DNA of 64,000 nucleotides from Karalla daura (Eukaryota > Chordata > Actinopteri > Chaetodontiformes > Leiognathidae): contig CM055196.1 in the NCBI GenBank assembly GCA_029224185.1, positions 11,633,509 through 11,697,508 on the forward strand, in the 5' to 3' direction. Positions 39,749 through 52,740 of the stretch are shown one piece after another; position 1 is the stretch's first letter; the number at the start of each line of letters is the position of its first letter. The translations under genes and the position numbers were made by a program. Below the pieces are notes generated by a model. That model was not told the DNA's origin. It did not search any database and saw only the letters and a program-made list of their open reading frames with translations.

Positions 39749-40136
39749 GTGCGTGCGTGTGTGCGTGCGCGTGCAGGTACCCAGTCTGTTTGGGGTCAGC
39801 CTCTCCCCTGGCCGGGCTCTGTCCTCTGGTGCTGCCCTCCGAGCCTGCAGCTCAGCCAGGTAGTGGCTCTCCGCTGCTCGGACCATCTGCTGCTGTCTCT
39901 CCCTCTGCCTCTCCTTCTGTCTGTCCAGCTCCCTCTCCCTTTCTCTCCCCCTCTCCTCCTCCCTCTCCCTCTCCCTCTCCCTCTCCCGCTCCCTCTCTCT
40001 CTCCCTCTCACGCTCCCTCTCTCGTTCTAGGCCGGCCTCGCGCTCCCTCTCTTTCTCTCGTTCACGCTCTTGCTGTCTCTCTCGCTGGCGGAGCTCATTC
40101 TCCATCTGTAGCCTGTGGGGGAGGTTGACAAGTATG

Positions 40137-40167
<31 letters not shown>

Positions 40168-43100
40168 ACACACACACACGCATAGGGGGAGAAGGTGAGA
40201 GATGCAACACCCAACATGAGGCAGATATTAACCACACACTGGTGAACCTCACACAAACATTGCTGCTCAAACATACACATACACACACACAGAAACACAC
40301 ACAAATATGCACACATACTCTCCACTTGAGGAAAATAATCCATACACAGCATGACTGAGCAAGAGCAGATGAACACTTAATAGGTATCCACAGGAAAAGG
40401 ACACGCACGCACACACACGCACACACACACACACACACACGCACACACACACACACATACACACACACACACACAGAACATATTCACCAGCGATCAATAG
40501 CACACAAAAAACCTACAGGATATACTGGAGCCATTACAGCACTGGACGATAAATACCATCCATTTCAAACACAAACATTTCCCCTGTGTATTATGCCACA
40601 GGGAAACAAAGTGTACTGTGAAACTGAGAAAGGAGCTCAAAGCACTGGAAGAAAATGGGGGAGGGGGGGGGGGGGGGGGGGGGGCAAGAAAGAGAGAAAG
40701 AAGAAGAGCGTAAAGAAAGACTTCCTTCTGTGCACACGTGTGACATTTCTGGGGATGAACTGGCTGGCCTATGCATATGTATGGGTGTGCAGTGTGTGTG
40801 TGTGAGTTGGAGTGTGTGTGTATGCGTTTTTTTGTGAAGGGCAGTGTGTGTGATGAGTGTATAGGAGGCACTGTGGGGTGTGCGCTAAAAATATCACACA
40901 CTCAGCAACCTGTGCCCACCCTGCAGAGAGAGATTACACAGCCCTGCAGACAGAGGCGAGAGAGAGAGAGAGAGAGAGAGAAGACAAAAAGAATAGGGAA
41001 AAATGCACATATGCACGAATGAGTTACCTCTCAGCCAGCGCTGTGTGGTTCAGTTCACCTGGGTAGCGCCCTCCAGGCAGGTGCAAGTGGAGGGCGGAGG
41101 GGTGCAGAGGGGGGAAGGCGCCCCCTGCAGGCACAGAGTAGAACTGCGATCGCAGTGCGGAGAGACAGAGAGACTCCTCCATCCTGGGACAGGTAGAAAA
41201 ACAGATGGATGGACGGTTGGATGGATGGATGGATGGACACAAGCAAACCAGTTAGGCTGTATCTGCACATGTCAAGTTTGGTGTCATCTTGGTGAATCCT
41301 TATATATGCACTTGAAAATCCTTGAGAGACACAATATACTCCTACTGACAAAAATACACAAAGCCCAGGGGTCATTCTTTGTTGCTTTTTGTGGTTTATG
41401 ATGAAAAAACTGTTTTACTTTGGGCTTGTTGAAAAATGACAACTGGTCAAATATATCCTCAAAACATCCTCAACTTTGAAATGCAGCCAAAAAACTGACA
41501 AAGCTGATTGACACAAACAATAATGCCCCATCAATCTCAAAAATAGTTTGCATATGAGTAAATGAAAGCAGTTTTGTCAAGCTTCCAGTGAAATGTCGGT
41601 GTATGTGATCTTAGTTGTTAATATCCAATTCTTTCTCTGATTCTGATTCACATAACAAACTGGGTATGTATGCACTCCATAGCTCGTATATGGTACAGTA
41701 AAAAGTTGCTCGGCTCTGTTCTTTAGCAAGGAACATAAAGTCACGTGATCACTCATGTGGGTGGCAGGCATAACAGCGAATCAGCCCACACATAAATAAA
41801 CATGAAACGGATCTGTGCAGAAACATAAGGTTTCCACACCTGGTTGATGAAACCAACATTCAATAGGTTCCACTCAACCATTCCCAGCCCCCTTAAAGGC
41901 TACACCTTTCATTCAAACATAAATGTCAAGATTAAAACAAAAATTTGAAGGTGATGGTGTTGTTACCTTGGTAAGGAGAGCGGGTGGTGCAGGTAGGCAG
42001 GATGATAGTAAGCAGCAGCTGCCGCTGCATGGGCGGCGGCAGCCGGGTCGAGGCTGAGGGGCAGAGAGGTCAGTCTGAGGTCATCTGAGGTGGCGAACGG
42101 CCGGAGCGCTCTCAGGTACTCCTCTGGGACGGCTCCCGAGGGCACCACAGGGTGCATCTGTCCCGGCAAACTGCAAAACGGAAAACACCAAGTGTTCGTC
42201 TAAAAGTGTTGTGATCCAAAACCTCACTGCTCAAGATCCGAGCGCGTGTCTCTTGCCCTTACCTAAGGCTCTGTATCCTGGGGTCCTGCATGACGGAGCT
42301 GGGCGTGAGGCCAAAAGGGTGGACCAGGGGGTGAGGTGAAGGCGTGGGCGGAGTCCTCTTATCCTGCTGAGGCTGGGTGCTGTCAGCACCCGCCCGCTCC
42401 CTCCCGAGTCCCTGAACGCTCGGCTCTACCTGACAGGGAGACAGGCAGGCAGGCAGACATTACTATGAATATCCCTTGGCTTTCAGTGTGTGCTAGATAG
42501 AAGCTGAGCAAGATGAAAAAAAAAAGAAGTTCAGGAAAAAGAAGAGACGGAGTGATCGAGAAAAACCCACCCGAGCCGTGCCCAGAGGCTCAGCGGAGTG
42601 GAAAAGTGGGTCTGATGTGTCATAACAGGTCAAGATCAAAGTGGAAAGATGATCCTAATATGAGGCCAACTGCTCCTTCCTCCCGCTCTCGCTGTCATAG
42701 AGCTTCACACTCTTACAGCTCGGCCCCCCTCCACGTTGCATTTGATCCTCGACTGATAAATGGCAAAATTTCCAGTTTCAAATAAAAGTACTCTTAATGA
42801 AGCCCAAACTCAAAATTAAATATGTGCCGAAGACGCCCATAAACACTGTGCTACTTGGTATTTGGATCTGCCCCAGTTTGCTTAATATGTCTCATGTCAT
42901 TCGCCAAACATTTCAGCTCGAGGGGCAATGTGCCAAAAGTCTTCAGCCATGTGAGGCTACTTAGGCACAGCGCACTCACATTGTGAGAGGGCTGATGTTT
43001 ATCACAGGTAATGTTTATCAGGTTCAGCATCTTTAGATTAGGGCAGATAAAGCCTATGACCTATTGAGATCACTAAAAGTTGAGGACATTTTTCTGTCTG

Positions 43101-44093
43101 GACCAAAGCAGGGGACAGAAGTGTAGTCACTGAGACCATGACAGAAAACACACTGGATGGATGGATTGTCTTTAAAGGTTTTCCCATTGGGAGCTGCCTA
43201 GGACTGTCCTGACCACCATACATCCTCCTGGATGAATGTTTTTTTTTTTTTTTGCTAGAAACCTCCTCAACACAACACAATACTGCAGCCAGCAGACGGA
43301 GTCTCTACAGTGTTTCATTGAGCAAGCCGCATCAGTATGTTAACGAGATGTTACACACACACACCTGTGGTTAGAGTGTGCGACATTTTGTTGCCATGGC
43401 GACAGAGGTCAGGCCGACCCTGGGCAAACCACAACCAAATGACCTCTCCCTGCAACACCCAATCTGCAACCCGAGTTTTGACAACAGTTGACTTGCAGTG
43501 AAATATCGGCGCTTTGAATATGTTTGCATAGCTTTGAATGTGCCACTCATGGAAAGCAGCTGCGGACCAGTGACAACGCCGTCTTCCAGTTGCTCACTAA
43601 CCTCCAGAGGTTCAGAGCGAGGAAGGAGGACGGGACAAGACGGGTCCGTAGACACATGCCTCCACCTCTGACCTCGCAGACAGCCGACAGCCCTCGCAGA
43701 TGCAGCAATAAACGCGCGCAAACAAGACTGTCTCTTTGGCTCAAATCGGCCCGTCCTCTGTCTTTTCCCCGCTCTGGGACGAGCAGCGCCAACGCACAAA
43801 GGACAAACCCTGAACCGAGGCAGAGCTTGCCCTGCTCATTCTCACTCTGCCTCTCCTCACTTCTTAGCAGCCGGGTCTCTATTTTCCTGCCTCCCTCCCT
43901 CCCTCATTCTCTCTGAATGTCTGAATGGGTGCCCCCGGCAGGCAGTGCCACAGAGTGGTCTTTGTGAGGGGGGAGAAAGGCAGCTCTGATCCAGGGGGAA
44001 GTGGCTACCGTGGGGGCTAACCCCGGCATTGTGTGAGGGGCCTGGGTCCTCGCCCCACCTTAAATTCACTCACACAGCCACAAGCAAACAAAT

Positions 44094-44128
<35 letters not shown>

Positions 44129-45744
44129 GGTCCCTCTTCACATCCTAAGCCTTTTGTGGTGAAGGGTCAAGTACACACACACACACATACGTGCACGAAC
44201 ACACACACACGCACACGCAAACGCTGCAGGAAGTTGAACACAATAGGTGCCAGTCTCTGCAGCCTCCAGTGTTTCTTTACAAACCCCTCATGTGTTGCTG
44301 AAAAAGACATGGACTGATTAGCGGGAGGAAGACGGGGGTGAGGGAGAAGGGTGAAAGACTGAAAATGAAAGAATGAGACAAGACAGACAGAGAGTGTGTG
44401 TGTGCGTGTGTGTGGTGGAGGGGGGCGAGGAGGAGGAGGAGGAGGAGGGAGGGGAAAAAGGGAGAAATAGAGGGATGGCTGGTTTTGACAGTTTGATGTT
44501 GACAAGAACTGGGACTATCTCTTTAATAGAGGAAGCAGCACCAGGATGCATAAAAGAGACAGAAAGAGACAGACGACTCATCTGTGCCATGACAGAGAGC
44601 GAGAGCAGGAAGACGAGGGAACATTAAGTAAAAGACTCGGCAGATGCTGCTGTGCGACCGTACGATAAATAGGGCGTCCTACCTGCCGTCCGTCGGCCCT
44701 CCACAGGCCGTTGCTGGTCTTCGTGGGGGCAATGGTGACCACGGGCGGGGTGCTGGGGACACCGTGGCCCCTGCTCTGGCCCAGGAGGGGCCCTAACGAG
44801 CCCCGCTTAGGGGTGGTGACCGGAGAGCTGTGGCTGGTGGCCGGGGACGAGACTGGAGACGACTCACCGCTGACGGCAGAACCTGAGGAGGAGGAGGAGG
44901 AGGACGAAGAGGAGAGGGCTGATGTGAGCAGGAATAAACTGCAGCTATCAGACGGCTCATCAGATTAAAAAACACGGCAGGATCAAACAATTCCCCCACG
45001 GTGACATGTTACAGATGGTACACGAAAAGGAGAAAAAACTAACTTTTCTGTCAGTGCGGTGGCCTGCAACGAGGTAAACAGCGATTCAATCATTTTGATG
45101 AAAAGCACTCTGACAAGATGTGACAGAAATAAAGGAAAGTGTAAAAAAGATACACAAGGCAGGAAAGATGAGGAAGATGGGACAAGATGAAAGTCTTACG
45201 TGTGTGTGGGGGGGGGGGGGGCAAATATCAGATACAGAGAGGAGGAAAGACGGATATCAGTAATGAAGGTGTTAAAACAGGTTTGGGTGTGATATGGCAA
45301 AGGCGGTGGTGTTCAATGTGATAAAGAGAGAGTACACATGATGTCTGTGGCGTTCACACCAACACTGCCCCATTACTGTAACACTCACAGATCAGCAGAC
45401 AAACACACAAAAACACATTCAGAGACGCTAAAAAGGAGGGAATCATAATGAGAAGCAGAGGAAGTGGCAATGGCTGAGCCTTAAGGTGGAGAAAGCCTCA
45501 GGGAGGCAGAGACAGACAGGACAGAGAGACAGAGAGAGAGAGAGAGAGAGAAGCACATGAGGGAGAGAGACAGAGAAAGAGTGAGAGAGAGACAGCTTGT
45601 TATAATTGACTGTAATTAGATTCTCATTATTAGGAGATGAATGGAAATGGATGAAGGAAGAGGCAGAGAGGGAGAGGTCAGAATAGGTCAGCTCTTATTC
45701 AACACCTTCATTAGGACACCAATGAGCTGAGAGGGGACACACAC

Positions 45745-45775
<31 letters not shown>

Positions 45776-46568
45776 CACACACAAAACACACACACACCAG
45801 TGAGGTACCAGGCAGTAAAACATTTCACATTCATCCACTAAACATAGCCTTGCTTTGTGAAATGATACTTGCACGGCCATTTGTCATTTGTTGTGATACG
45901 CTGAGGTAATTATCATCATTACTGCCTTAAAAGGTAAAGTCCAACACTTTTCATCATGAAGCTGAATGTTTTTTGGGGACAGTGAGGTAAGACTGCCATC
46001 ATAGCGGTTAGTGGCTGGTTATATTATCTCTTATCTTGATCAGCATGAAGTAACAGTAACACCTTTCAAACCTCGCTGATTAATATATTCCATTTTGTTT
46101 ACGTAATCCACGCCAAAACTGACAATAATGCAACAATAATGTTGGTGAAATGAGGCTAAAAATATTATAGCGAGCCTTTGATTCGGTTTCAGTGGCTCTG
46201 TTTCTTGGGGGAGATGTGACAGACGCAGCGAAAACACACAGATGTGTTAAAGGACACTGAGAACAAGTGACAGCTGCAGAAGTAGTTTCATAATCAAAGA
46301 AGAATCTGCTCTACCTGCCTATGTGTGTGTGTGTGAGTGCACTTGTGTGTGTGTGTTATTAGATACTAGATGAACTCTGTTGACGCTCACCTCTGGGATC
46401 CTCGGCCTGTTTAGCCAGTTTACGCAGGGCAGCAGCGAATCCGGAGTTTGCAGACTGGGCAACTGCGCTCCCATTGGTTAGTGGGCTGAGGGGACTGACA
46501 GTGGCCGTGGTGCGAGTTGCCGTGGAGATCATTCCTAATGATGGCGATTTATTGGACTCATGGTTCAT
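34042..46568 (-). CDS. gse1: Genetic suppressor element 1 (GSE1)
   Basis: Nuclear proline-rich scaffold associated with CoREST/HDAC histone-deacetylase complexes. Fifteen coding exons on the minus strand: 46568-46391, 44882-44683, 42429-42263, 42170-41967, 41183-41028, 40112-39781, 39032-38723, 38346-37775, 37475-37363, 37263-36984, 35611-35498, 35406-35029, 34830-34534, 34422-34319, 34179-34042. Phases all agree; 1180 residues from the ATG used (human about 1217). Landmarks: SPSLGMISTATRTTATVSPL at the start; VPSTPPVVTIAPTKTSNGLW; PEEYLRALRPFATSDDLRL; an Arg/Glu repeat (residues about 305-360); GYYYDQDESYDESDEEEVKA; AQKRRKRRRM; KKWQGIEAIFEAYQEY; and a C-terminal coiled coil. The first listed exon starts two bases before the ATG with a good acceptor (CTCCTCAG|GT). 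An upstream exon is therefore expected, as in human where MKG precedes this ATG. I could not find it. Confidence 0.96.
36893..36962. repeat. (GT)n microsatellite beside a gse1 donor
   Basis: About 70 bp of uninterrupted GT on the plus strand, which is CA on the gse1 strand. It starts about 22 nt into the intron after the exon 37263-36984. Confidence 0.97.
39644..39776. repeat. (GT)n/(GC) microsatellite at a gse1 donor
   Basis: About 130 bp of alternating purine-pyrimidine with GCGT interruptions. On the gse1 strand it is a CA/CG run beginning within about 8 nt of the donor of exon 40112-39781. It is potentially Z-DNA forming. Confidence 0.97.
40134..40480. repeat. CA microsatellite cluster upstream of a gse1 acceptor
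   Basis: Interrupted CA runs at about 40135-40180, 40275-40310 and 40399-40476, which are TG on the gse1 strand. The nearest lies about 22 nt upstream of the acceptor of exon 40112-39781. Confidence 0.95.
40658..40684. repeat. Poly-G tract
   Basis: About 27 bp of nearly pure G with one A, in a gse1 intron. It could form a G-quadruplex and is prone to length error. Another run of 14 G lies at about 45208-45221. Confidence 0.9.
42430..44682 (-). other. Long gse1 intron
   Basis: Intron between exons 44882-44683 and 42429-42263. It holds CA runs at 44096-44124 and 44173-44215, a (GGA)n run at 44425-44450 and a T run at 43240-43254. No additional exon is recognised; frames in 43370-43920 lack splice context and similarity. 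Confidence 0.6.
44883..46390 (-). other. gse1 intron with purine and CA repeats
   Basis: Holds a GGA/GAA run right upstream of the exon at 44882 (44888-44920), a G run at 45208-45221, GA repeats at 45528-45552 and CA runs at 45738-45797. Nothing coding is seen. Confidence 0.6.
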
Positions 46569-46570
46569 AC

Positions 46571-47097
46571 CTGAGGAGGGAGGAAACGCGTGAGGAACGT
46601 GGATTTATAGAGAGAACTGCGGCACAAAGTCAAGAGTTTTCCATCTGCGTAGCGGAAGAATTCAACAGCAGCCACTTTGAGAGGAGGAGAGCACGCTTAA
46701 CTTTGCTGGTTTTGCTAAATATATAAATAAATAAATAGATAAATAAATAAACCGCCTCTGTTTTTGGACAGTTGGTAACTCATTCATCTTGAATGGATGA
46801 AATTCATCCCACACAAACGCTCAAAGAGCATGTGTGTGTGTGTGTGTGTGTGTGTCTTCCTTTGTGTCTGGACATCACAGTGAGCACATACGCGTGGGTC
46901 TGCCCACCAGAAGCAGAGTGGAGGGAGGAGAGCTGTGTCAAATAGAGCACTGACCCTAATAGCAAATCACACACATGAGTGCACACATGTCCATTTCCTC
47001 TAGGGAACCAGTCAACACATCTTAAGAACCTCAGCGCCGTCTACACGCAAACACTATAAGATAAGTATCAGTTTTTTTACACACTCGTGCAAACGTG

Positions 47098-47132
<35 letters not shown>

Positions 47133-48050
47133 CGAACACTTACACACATCCACGCAGAGCACCAGGAAACCCATCGATCTGGACAGAGCAGTGGACACAC
47201 TCAGAGGCAGCGTTGTAAGAGTAACCTTTGTCTTCACCCTCTACCCTCTTACTGACCCACTAATGTTAATTACAGCTGAAATTAGCCAGCAGCCCCCCCA
47301 CCCCCTGCCTGTTAAACTGATGACCTCATTACCACCACCACAACAACACACACACACACACACACACCTTTCGAGCATGCATACACACTCACATATGCCA
47401 CAGGAAGAACAAACAAACAGGCAAAGCAGTGAAACACACTCATGAAAAATTCATGCGTGCACATCGAACACCATTATTGAGTGTTCTGCTCATCCCCCGT
47501 GGATGATTCTGAAGAAATAATAAGGGGCGGTCAGATCTGAAGAGTTTGCTCATTGAAAGTACCGTAAGTCCTGTGCTGGCAGATTAGATGTCTACCTTGT
47601 GCCTGCCAGCGTTCACACGCGTGAGCAGAAACAGGCGGAGGAAGCTGTCGAGCGATAAACAGAGCGAGAGAGGGAGATATATGAAGGGGGGAGTGAGAGA
47701 GACAAGAGCGCGGTGGGGAAAACGAACAAAAGCCAAATCTTGACAAAGTAAGCGAACATGAAGTGGAGACTGACGGAGGTCGGCGTGTGAAATCACGTTA
47801 AGGAGGAATGTGTCGGTGAATCTCCCTCCGCACGTTATGGAAATGTACCATCAGTTGACACTCTGAAAGTTTTGCACAGGCTTTTTCCAGGTGCTGACCA
47901 GCTGACCGGAGGCCTGCCTTTGTGGGCGTGCTGCCAAGGACCAGCACAGCTGACCTGTCACCCTGAGTCTGACCGCGCTGAACGGCCAGGCTAATGTGTG
48001 TGATGCGTACAATTAGCACGCGTGCAGCCTCTGGTATGTATGATCAGGCA
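46571..48050. other. gse1 5' intron: repeats, no exon seen
   Basis: Contains an AAAT/AATA run at 46721-46751, GT at 46830-46856, CA at 47100-47130 and 47345-47370. No exon that would splice to the gse1 acceptor at 46570 was recognised. Confidence 0.5.
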
Positions 48051-48204
48051 GACAACATGTGAGCGTCCTGTTTCCACTGCACCTAGGTGTGTTTGTCTTT
48101 ACTTGTTTATTCCCATATTATGCCAATGAAGCAAATTGAAATTGAAAGAGACAGAGAGTAAAAAAAAAAAGTAACGAGTAAAAGCCTGACAGACTCTGTG
48201 TGTA

Positions 48205-48282
48205 TGTGATTGTGTGTGTGTGTGTGCGTGCGCGTGTGTGTGTGTGTGTGTGCGTGTGTGTGTGTGTGTTTGTGTGTCTTTA
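48205..48282. repeat. Interrupted (GT)n microsatellite
   Basis: Alternating GT with GC interruptions, about 75 bp. Confidence 0.95.
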
Positions 48283-48344
48283 TCTCTGCCTCTGCTGAGC
48301 CCAGCAGTCAAGGGAGAGATGATAAGACAGTTTCTATCGACTCT

Positions 48345-48480
48345 TTCTCCCCCCCTCCTCTGTACTCACTCTCTCCCTCCCTCTTTCCCATCTCTCTCTC
48401 TCTTCCCCTCTTCTCTCTCTCTCTTTCTCTTCTTCTTCCCCCCTTCCCTCCCTCTCCTTCTCTCTCTCCCTTTCTCTCTC

Positions 48481-48525
<45 letters not shown>

Positions 48526-49070
48526 TCAGCATACTGGAGCTTATTTTAACAAAAGCCAACACACATAATCTCCTCTCTGTTTCTTGCTTTCTTTCTTCCT
48601 TTTTCCTGCAATCTTTTCTCACAGGCTATTCCCTCTGATATTTTCCCCACACCATTCACAAACACGCAGCAGCATATGCATGTGCTCATAATTCAAACAT
48701 GCAAACAGACACACTCACCCTGCCGCTCACTGCTCTGCTCCTGCTCGTCGTCTTTCTGCTCCTCTGTGAGACTCTTTCTCTCTCTCTCCCTCTCAGCCTT
48801 GCAGCTGCTACGTGGTCACGTGACCTCTTTTCTATCCACTCCCCCCCCTCCCTCCTTCCCCTCTCCATCCACCGCCCCCCTCCTCCTCCTCCTCCTCCTC
48901 CTTCTTCCCCTCCCTCTCCATCTATCACACTCTCCATCCTCCCTCCTCCTCCTTCTCCCTTCTCTGTCACTCTTTTTATCTTCCCATTTTCTCTCCTTAG
49001 CTGTCCCTTCTCTCTCTCTCAAACTGTGCTCTCTGTCGTTTTCTTTTCTCTCTTCATTCTTCATCCCTCC
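48345..49070. repeat. Long polypyrimidine (CT/TCC) domain
   Basis: About 700 bp strongly biased to C and T on the plus strand. It includes pure (CT)n at 48480-48520 and (TCC)n at 48880-48902, broken by one mixed stretch at 48525-48770. On the gse1 sense strand this is purine-rich. Confidence 0.85.
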
Positions 49071-49154
49071 TCCTTTTGGCTCACGCTCCCGAGAGGGTAG
49101 AGGGTGGTGGTGATGGCTGGGAGGTGGAGGGTGGAGGGGGGTTGTAGAGGGAAG

Positions 49155-49227
49155 AGGAGGAGGAGGAGGAGGAGGAGGAGGAGGAGGAGGGGGATGAGGA
49201 GGTTTATGGTGATGACGGCGAGGCTGT

Positions 49228-49318
<91 letters not shown>
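49155..49318. repeat. (GGA)n then a long (GT)n tract
   Basis: GGA triplets at 49157-49195 are followed, after about 30 bp, by about 95 bp of GT (49223-49317). It is one of the longest dinucleotide tracts in the window. Confidence 0.95.
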
Positions 49319-49319
<1 letters not shown>

Positions 49320-52200
49320 ACCCTCCATCCATCACTCTGTCTCTCTGCTAGTCAGCTCTGTCTGCTTTGGGGACAGCAGTGAGGAGGGGGAGGGGTGGTC
49401 CCTGACAGTGACCTTTCACCCTTCACCTTTAACCTCCTGCTGCCCCGGACAGCAGGGGCTCTCAGGGTTAAAAACAAAAACAGTATACAAATTAAGAATT
49501 TTGACTTCATTTAAAATAATTTTTACCATGATGACCGACGGAATAAACCTACCTAAAAGAACAGGCAAGCATCCTTTTGATGCTATATGGTAGACATCAC
49601 AGGGCACATTGTTCACCTTCAAACAACAGCTGCAACTGCGCCCAAATGTTTGCGTACAGAAAAGAAAGAATAAGAAAAGCTAAACTACAAGCTTCTAGTT
49701 GCTGAGAAGTTGAATGGCTTGGTCTTAATGACAAAGAGTGCAAAAGGGAAACTCACTGTCTAAATCAAAATGTCTAAGCTGTTAAAGACACAAAGGTAAA
49801 CAAGGATACAGTGTAAGCAAGCATGCTAACGTGGCCATACATTTGTAGTGGTGTGAATAAACAAAATTGATGTGCAATTCAAACAGCTAACGCTAGGTAA
49901 AATATTTTACGAGGTAATACAGCTGACGATGTGCTCCAAGCTTCAGGAGAAATACTGAAATATTTTCAGTAAATACTGCAAGTAGCGTTTGACCAGTTAG
50001 CATGCTAATAGCGGCACGATTGCAATCACACGGTTTGTATTCAGTTTGCGAGTTTTAATTAATCTCAAAGAACAGGGCAAGGTAAAGTTTCGAAGCAGTC
50101 TATCAGAAGTTAAGGGTAGGACATAAATAATTGCCTTGGAGGAGGTACTAAATATAAGCAAAGGCCTCCAAATCCTATGGGAACCACTAATAACAAAAAT
50201 AACAACATTTCTCTACAGTTCTTCCCATTTCCACCATATTTTTTATTTTCCTTACTTTAGGACCAAAGTGCTGGATAAACTAACCAGTAACGCTCATGCT
50301 CATGCTGCCAACAACTTTCCATGAATAAAAATATTCTGACATGTGCCACAAACTAATAATAAAACTGATTCCTGCAATGGCAAAATCCTAAAGGTGTGAA
50401 CCCTGCCAATCCACAAACAAACACACAATCACAGAGAATGATGTAAGTGGTGGAGGACATGTTGAGGCCTGTCTTTGTCACCTTCTGTGACTCACTCTCT
50501 CTCTCTCACTCTATCTCTCTCTCTCTCCCTCTCACACATACACACACACACATCTAATACATATGGGGAGACCTGCTCAGCTCTGTCAGCTCATTAAAAA
50601 GCACAATGTCTGTGTGTGTGTTTGTGCTGGTGAGCAGTATATTGGTGTGTATGTGTGTGTAAGCCGGGATGGGTCATTAAGATAGAAGAAGAGGTGGTAA
50701 CATACTACCTACTCATTAACCCTCATCCCATTGGCATGTCTGTGATTGTGTGTGTGTGTGTGTGTGTGTACAGCATGTGTGGGTTCTTGAGCCAGCCACT
50801 ATGTTGACACTTACATATCAAGCTGACTAGCTATGCTCCTTTGTGTTTCCAACCAGTTACCTGACATTAGACCAATAATGAATACGCCAGTTCTCCAAAC
50901 ACCAAATATGTACTATTTAACTTTTAAGACTCCTTTTACTTACAGCTGATACTAATCACTACAACAGCTACTGTTAGTGTTACAATGGCTGGCAGACTTT
51001 CTTACATTCCTCTGACAAGCACACACACACACACACACACACACACGAGAGGGCAAGAGAGAAGGAGAGAGAGAGAAAGAAAGAGAGGGATAGGAGAGGT
51101 AGCCAAATGTTTTACAGCCTCTTAAACTTGTCTGTAATAGCAGTCAGAGTGGCGTCAACACAGCAGTCTCCAGGGTTACTCCAGGGAGCTGCTAAATGGC
51201 TTTACTAGCTCCAGTCACTCTGCAGCTCGCACAGAAACACTTAACACTTCCTTACAATCCATAAACAACGAACACACTCTACCACTCCTGGCTCTCTTTC
51301 TCACACGCACTCACACACACACATACACCCGAACACGGAAATTGGCACATAAATGACTATAAATGTCAGAAAAGTGACATAAGACAGAACAATGACTTCA
51401 ACCAAAACACACACGCGATATGTAAGCTGCCTGTGTAAATACAGTACATGCAAAGACAGGCACATGCGCAATTAGCTGACTCAGGATTCGGGCATCGTGC
51501 GTCACCAAACATATGCATGTGACCTCTGGGGACCAAACAGCCAGCACTCATTTATGGTTCTGGGATAAATGGAGCAGAAAAACCACATACTGTAATAAGC
51601 AACACCTCCAGCACACACACACACACACAGACACAAAAAACAACAGGAAGCAACATCCAAAGACACACTGGAGCAGAGAATTAAGAGCGCGCAGCAGGAG
51701 GAGAAACAATGGAGAGAGTATGGGAAGTGTAGCTGTCATTCCTCTGTTTTATATTAAACAGTGTGTCCGCTAGAGCAGAGCCGTGTTTACCGTGCTATCA
51801 TAACAGAGCGGAGATGTTAGTGAAAGACCTATAAATTATCACCACCATAGCTTAGAGCAAAAATGCGGACTGTCAGCAAAGACAGAGCAGCTGCCATGGA
51901 AAAACTCTTCTTCTGTTCTCTCCTGCCTCGAACTCGGGCCTCCCGGTGGCAGAGCACTTCCTGTGTCAGTGACCCCCTTCTCCCCGTCTCTAATCAGCGC
52001 TCTCGTCTACGAGCATCTTGTCTGCGTCTGTCAGATACACAGAGGAGATATAAACGGCAGCCGTCCTGAAATCCTCACCCTTTTATCTGTCCGCCTTATC
52101 GTTTCTTTGCCTTGTCATTTCCTCCTCACTATCTCTTTTCCAACCTCCTAGCACTCACCCGACAGCCTCCCCTCCCATCACTTCAGCTACAGCTCTGTTT
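49319..52200. other. Low-complexity intergenic or intronic sequence
   Basis: Mostly AT-rich unique sequence with short CT, CA and GT runs (about 50490-50560, 50745-50770, 51019-51047). No exon, RNA gene or mobile element is recognised. Confidence 0.45.
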
Positions 52201-52289
52201 TTTTTCTTCCCCCTCTGTGTCATCGATCTTTTCTGCAGTGTGTGGCTCAGTCTCGCCTCTCTGATAGGGAGATGATGCAAAAAGATAAA

Positions 52290-52740
52290 ACAATCTGAGG
52301 CAAACCAATCTCGCTCCCGTCTCGGTTTGTTTCGGCGCCCGGCTGCGTCTGACTCGTGGCCCGCAGGATTCTGCGCGGATGTGAGAGTGTGTGTTCGCCG
52401 CTCAGCCTTGTCGGTGGGAGCGCACACGGACGGGTCGTGTCAGACAGTTGACAAGCCCCCAGGTTTCTCCTCTCCTCTCCTGGCCTGAGGCGGCCTCTGC
52501 TCACCAGGTGCCGACGCCGTGGTGGCTAGACCTCAACCATCTGAACAAACATGGAGCCGAGTGGGGGAGCAGGCAGACACAGGTGCACAGAGACAAAACA
52601 GACTCGCAGATGCACACAGACAGCCTGACAGGCTGCTGCTGGATAGGTGTAAAGTGCAGAGTGTAACTGAGGCGCGTGCTGCGAGAGGCAACCTGGAAAA
52701 GCAGCTACCGCTGTCGGCCTCGATGACGTTACCTTTCAGA
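52290..52740 (-). promoter_or_regulatory. CpG-richer island, possible alternative gse1 5' exon/promoter
   Basis: A local rise in GC and CpG (CGGCGCCCGG, CGCGCGGATG, GACGCCG) in an otherwise AT-rich repeat desert. On the minus strand CACCTG|GTGAGCAG at about 52505 is a good donor consensus, so a non-coding first exon is conceivable. No protein similarity is evident in the frames here. Confidence 0.3.

Noticed and set aside
48308..49113. Several Arg/Glu-rich or Ser/Leu-rich frames
   Set aside because: Both strands of a CT/GA low-complexity domain give such frames; no splice sites fit.
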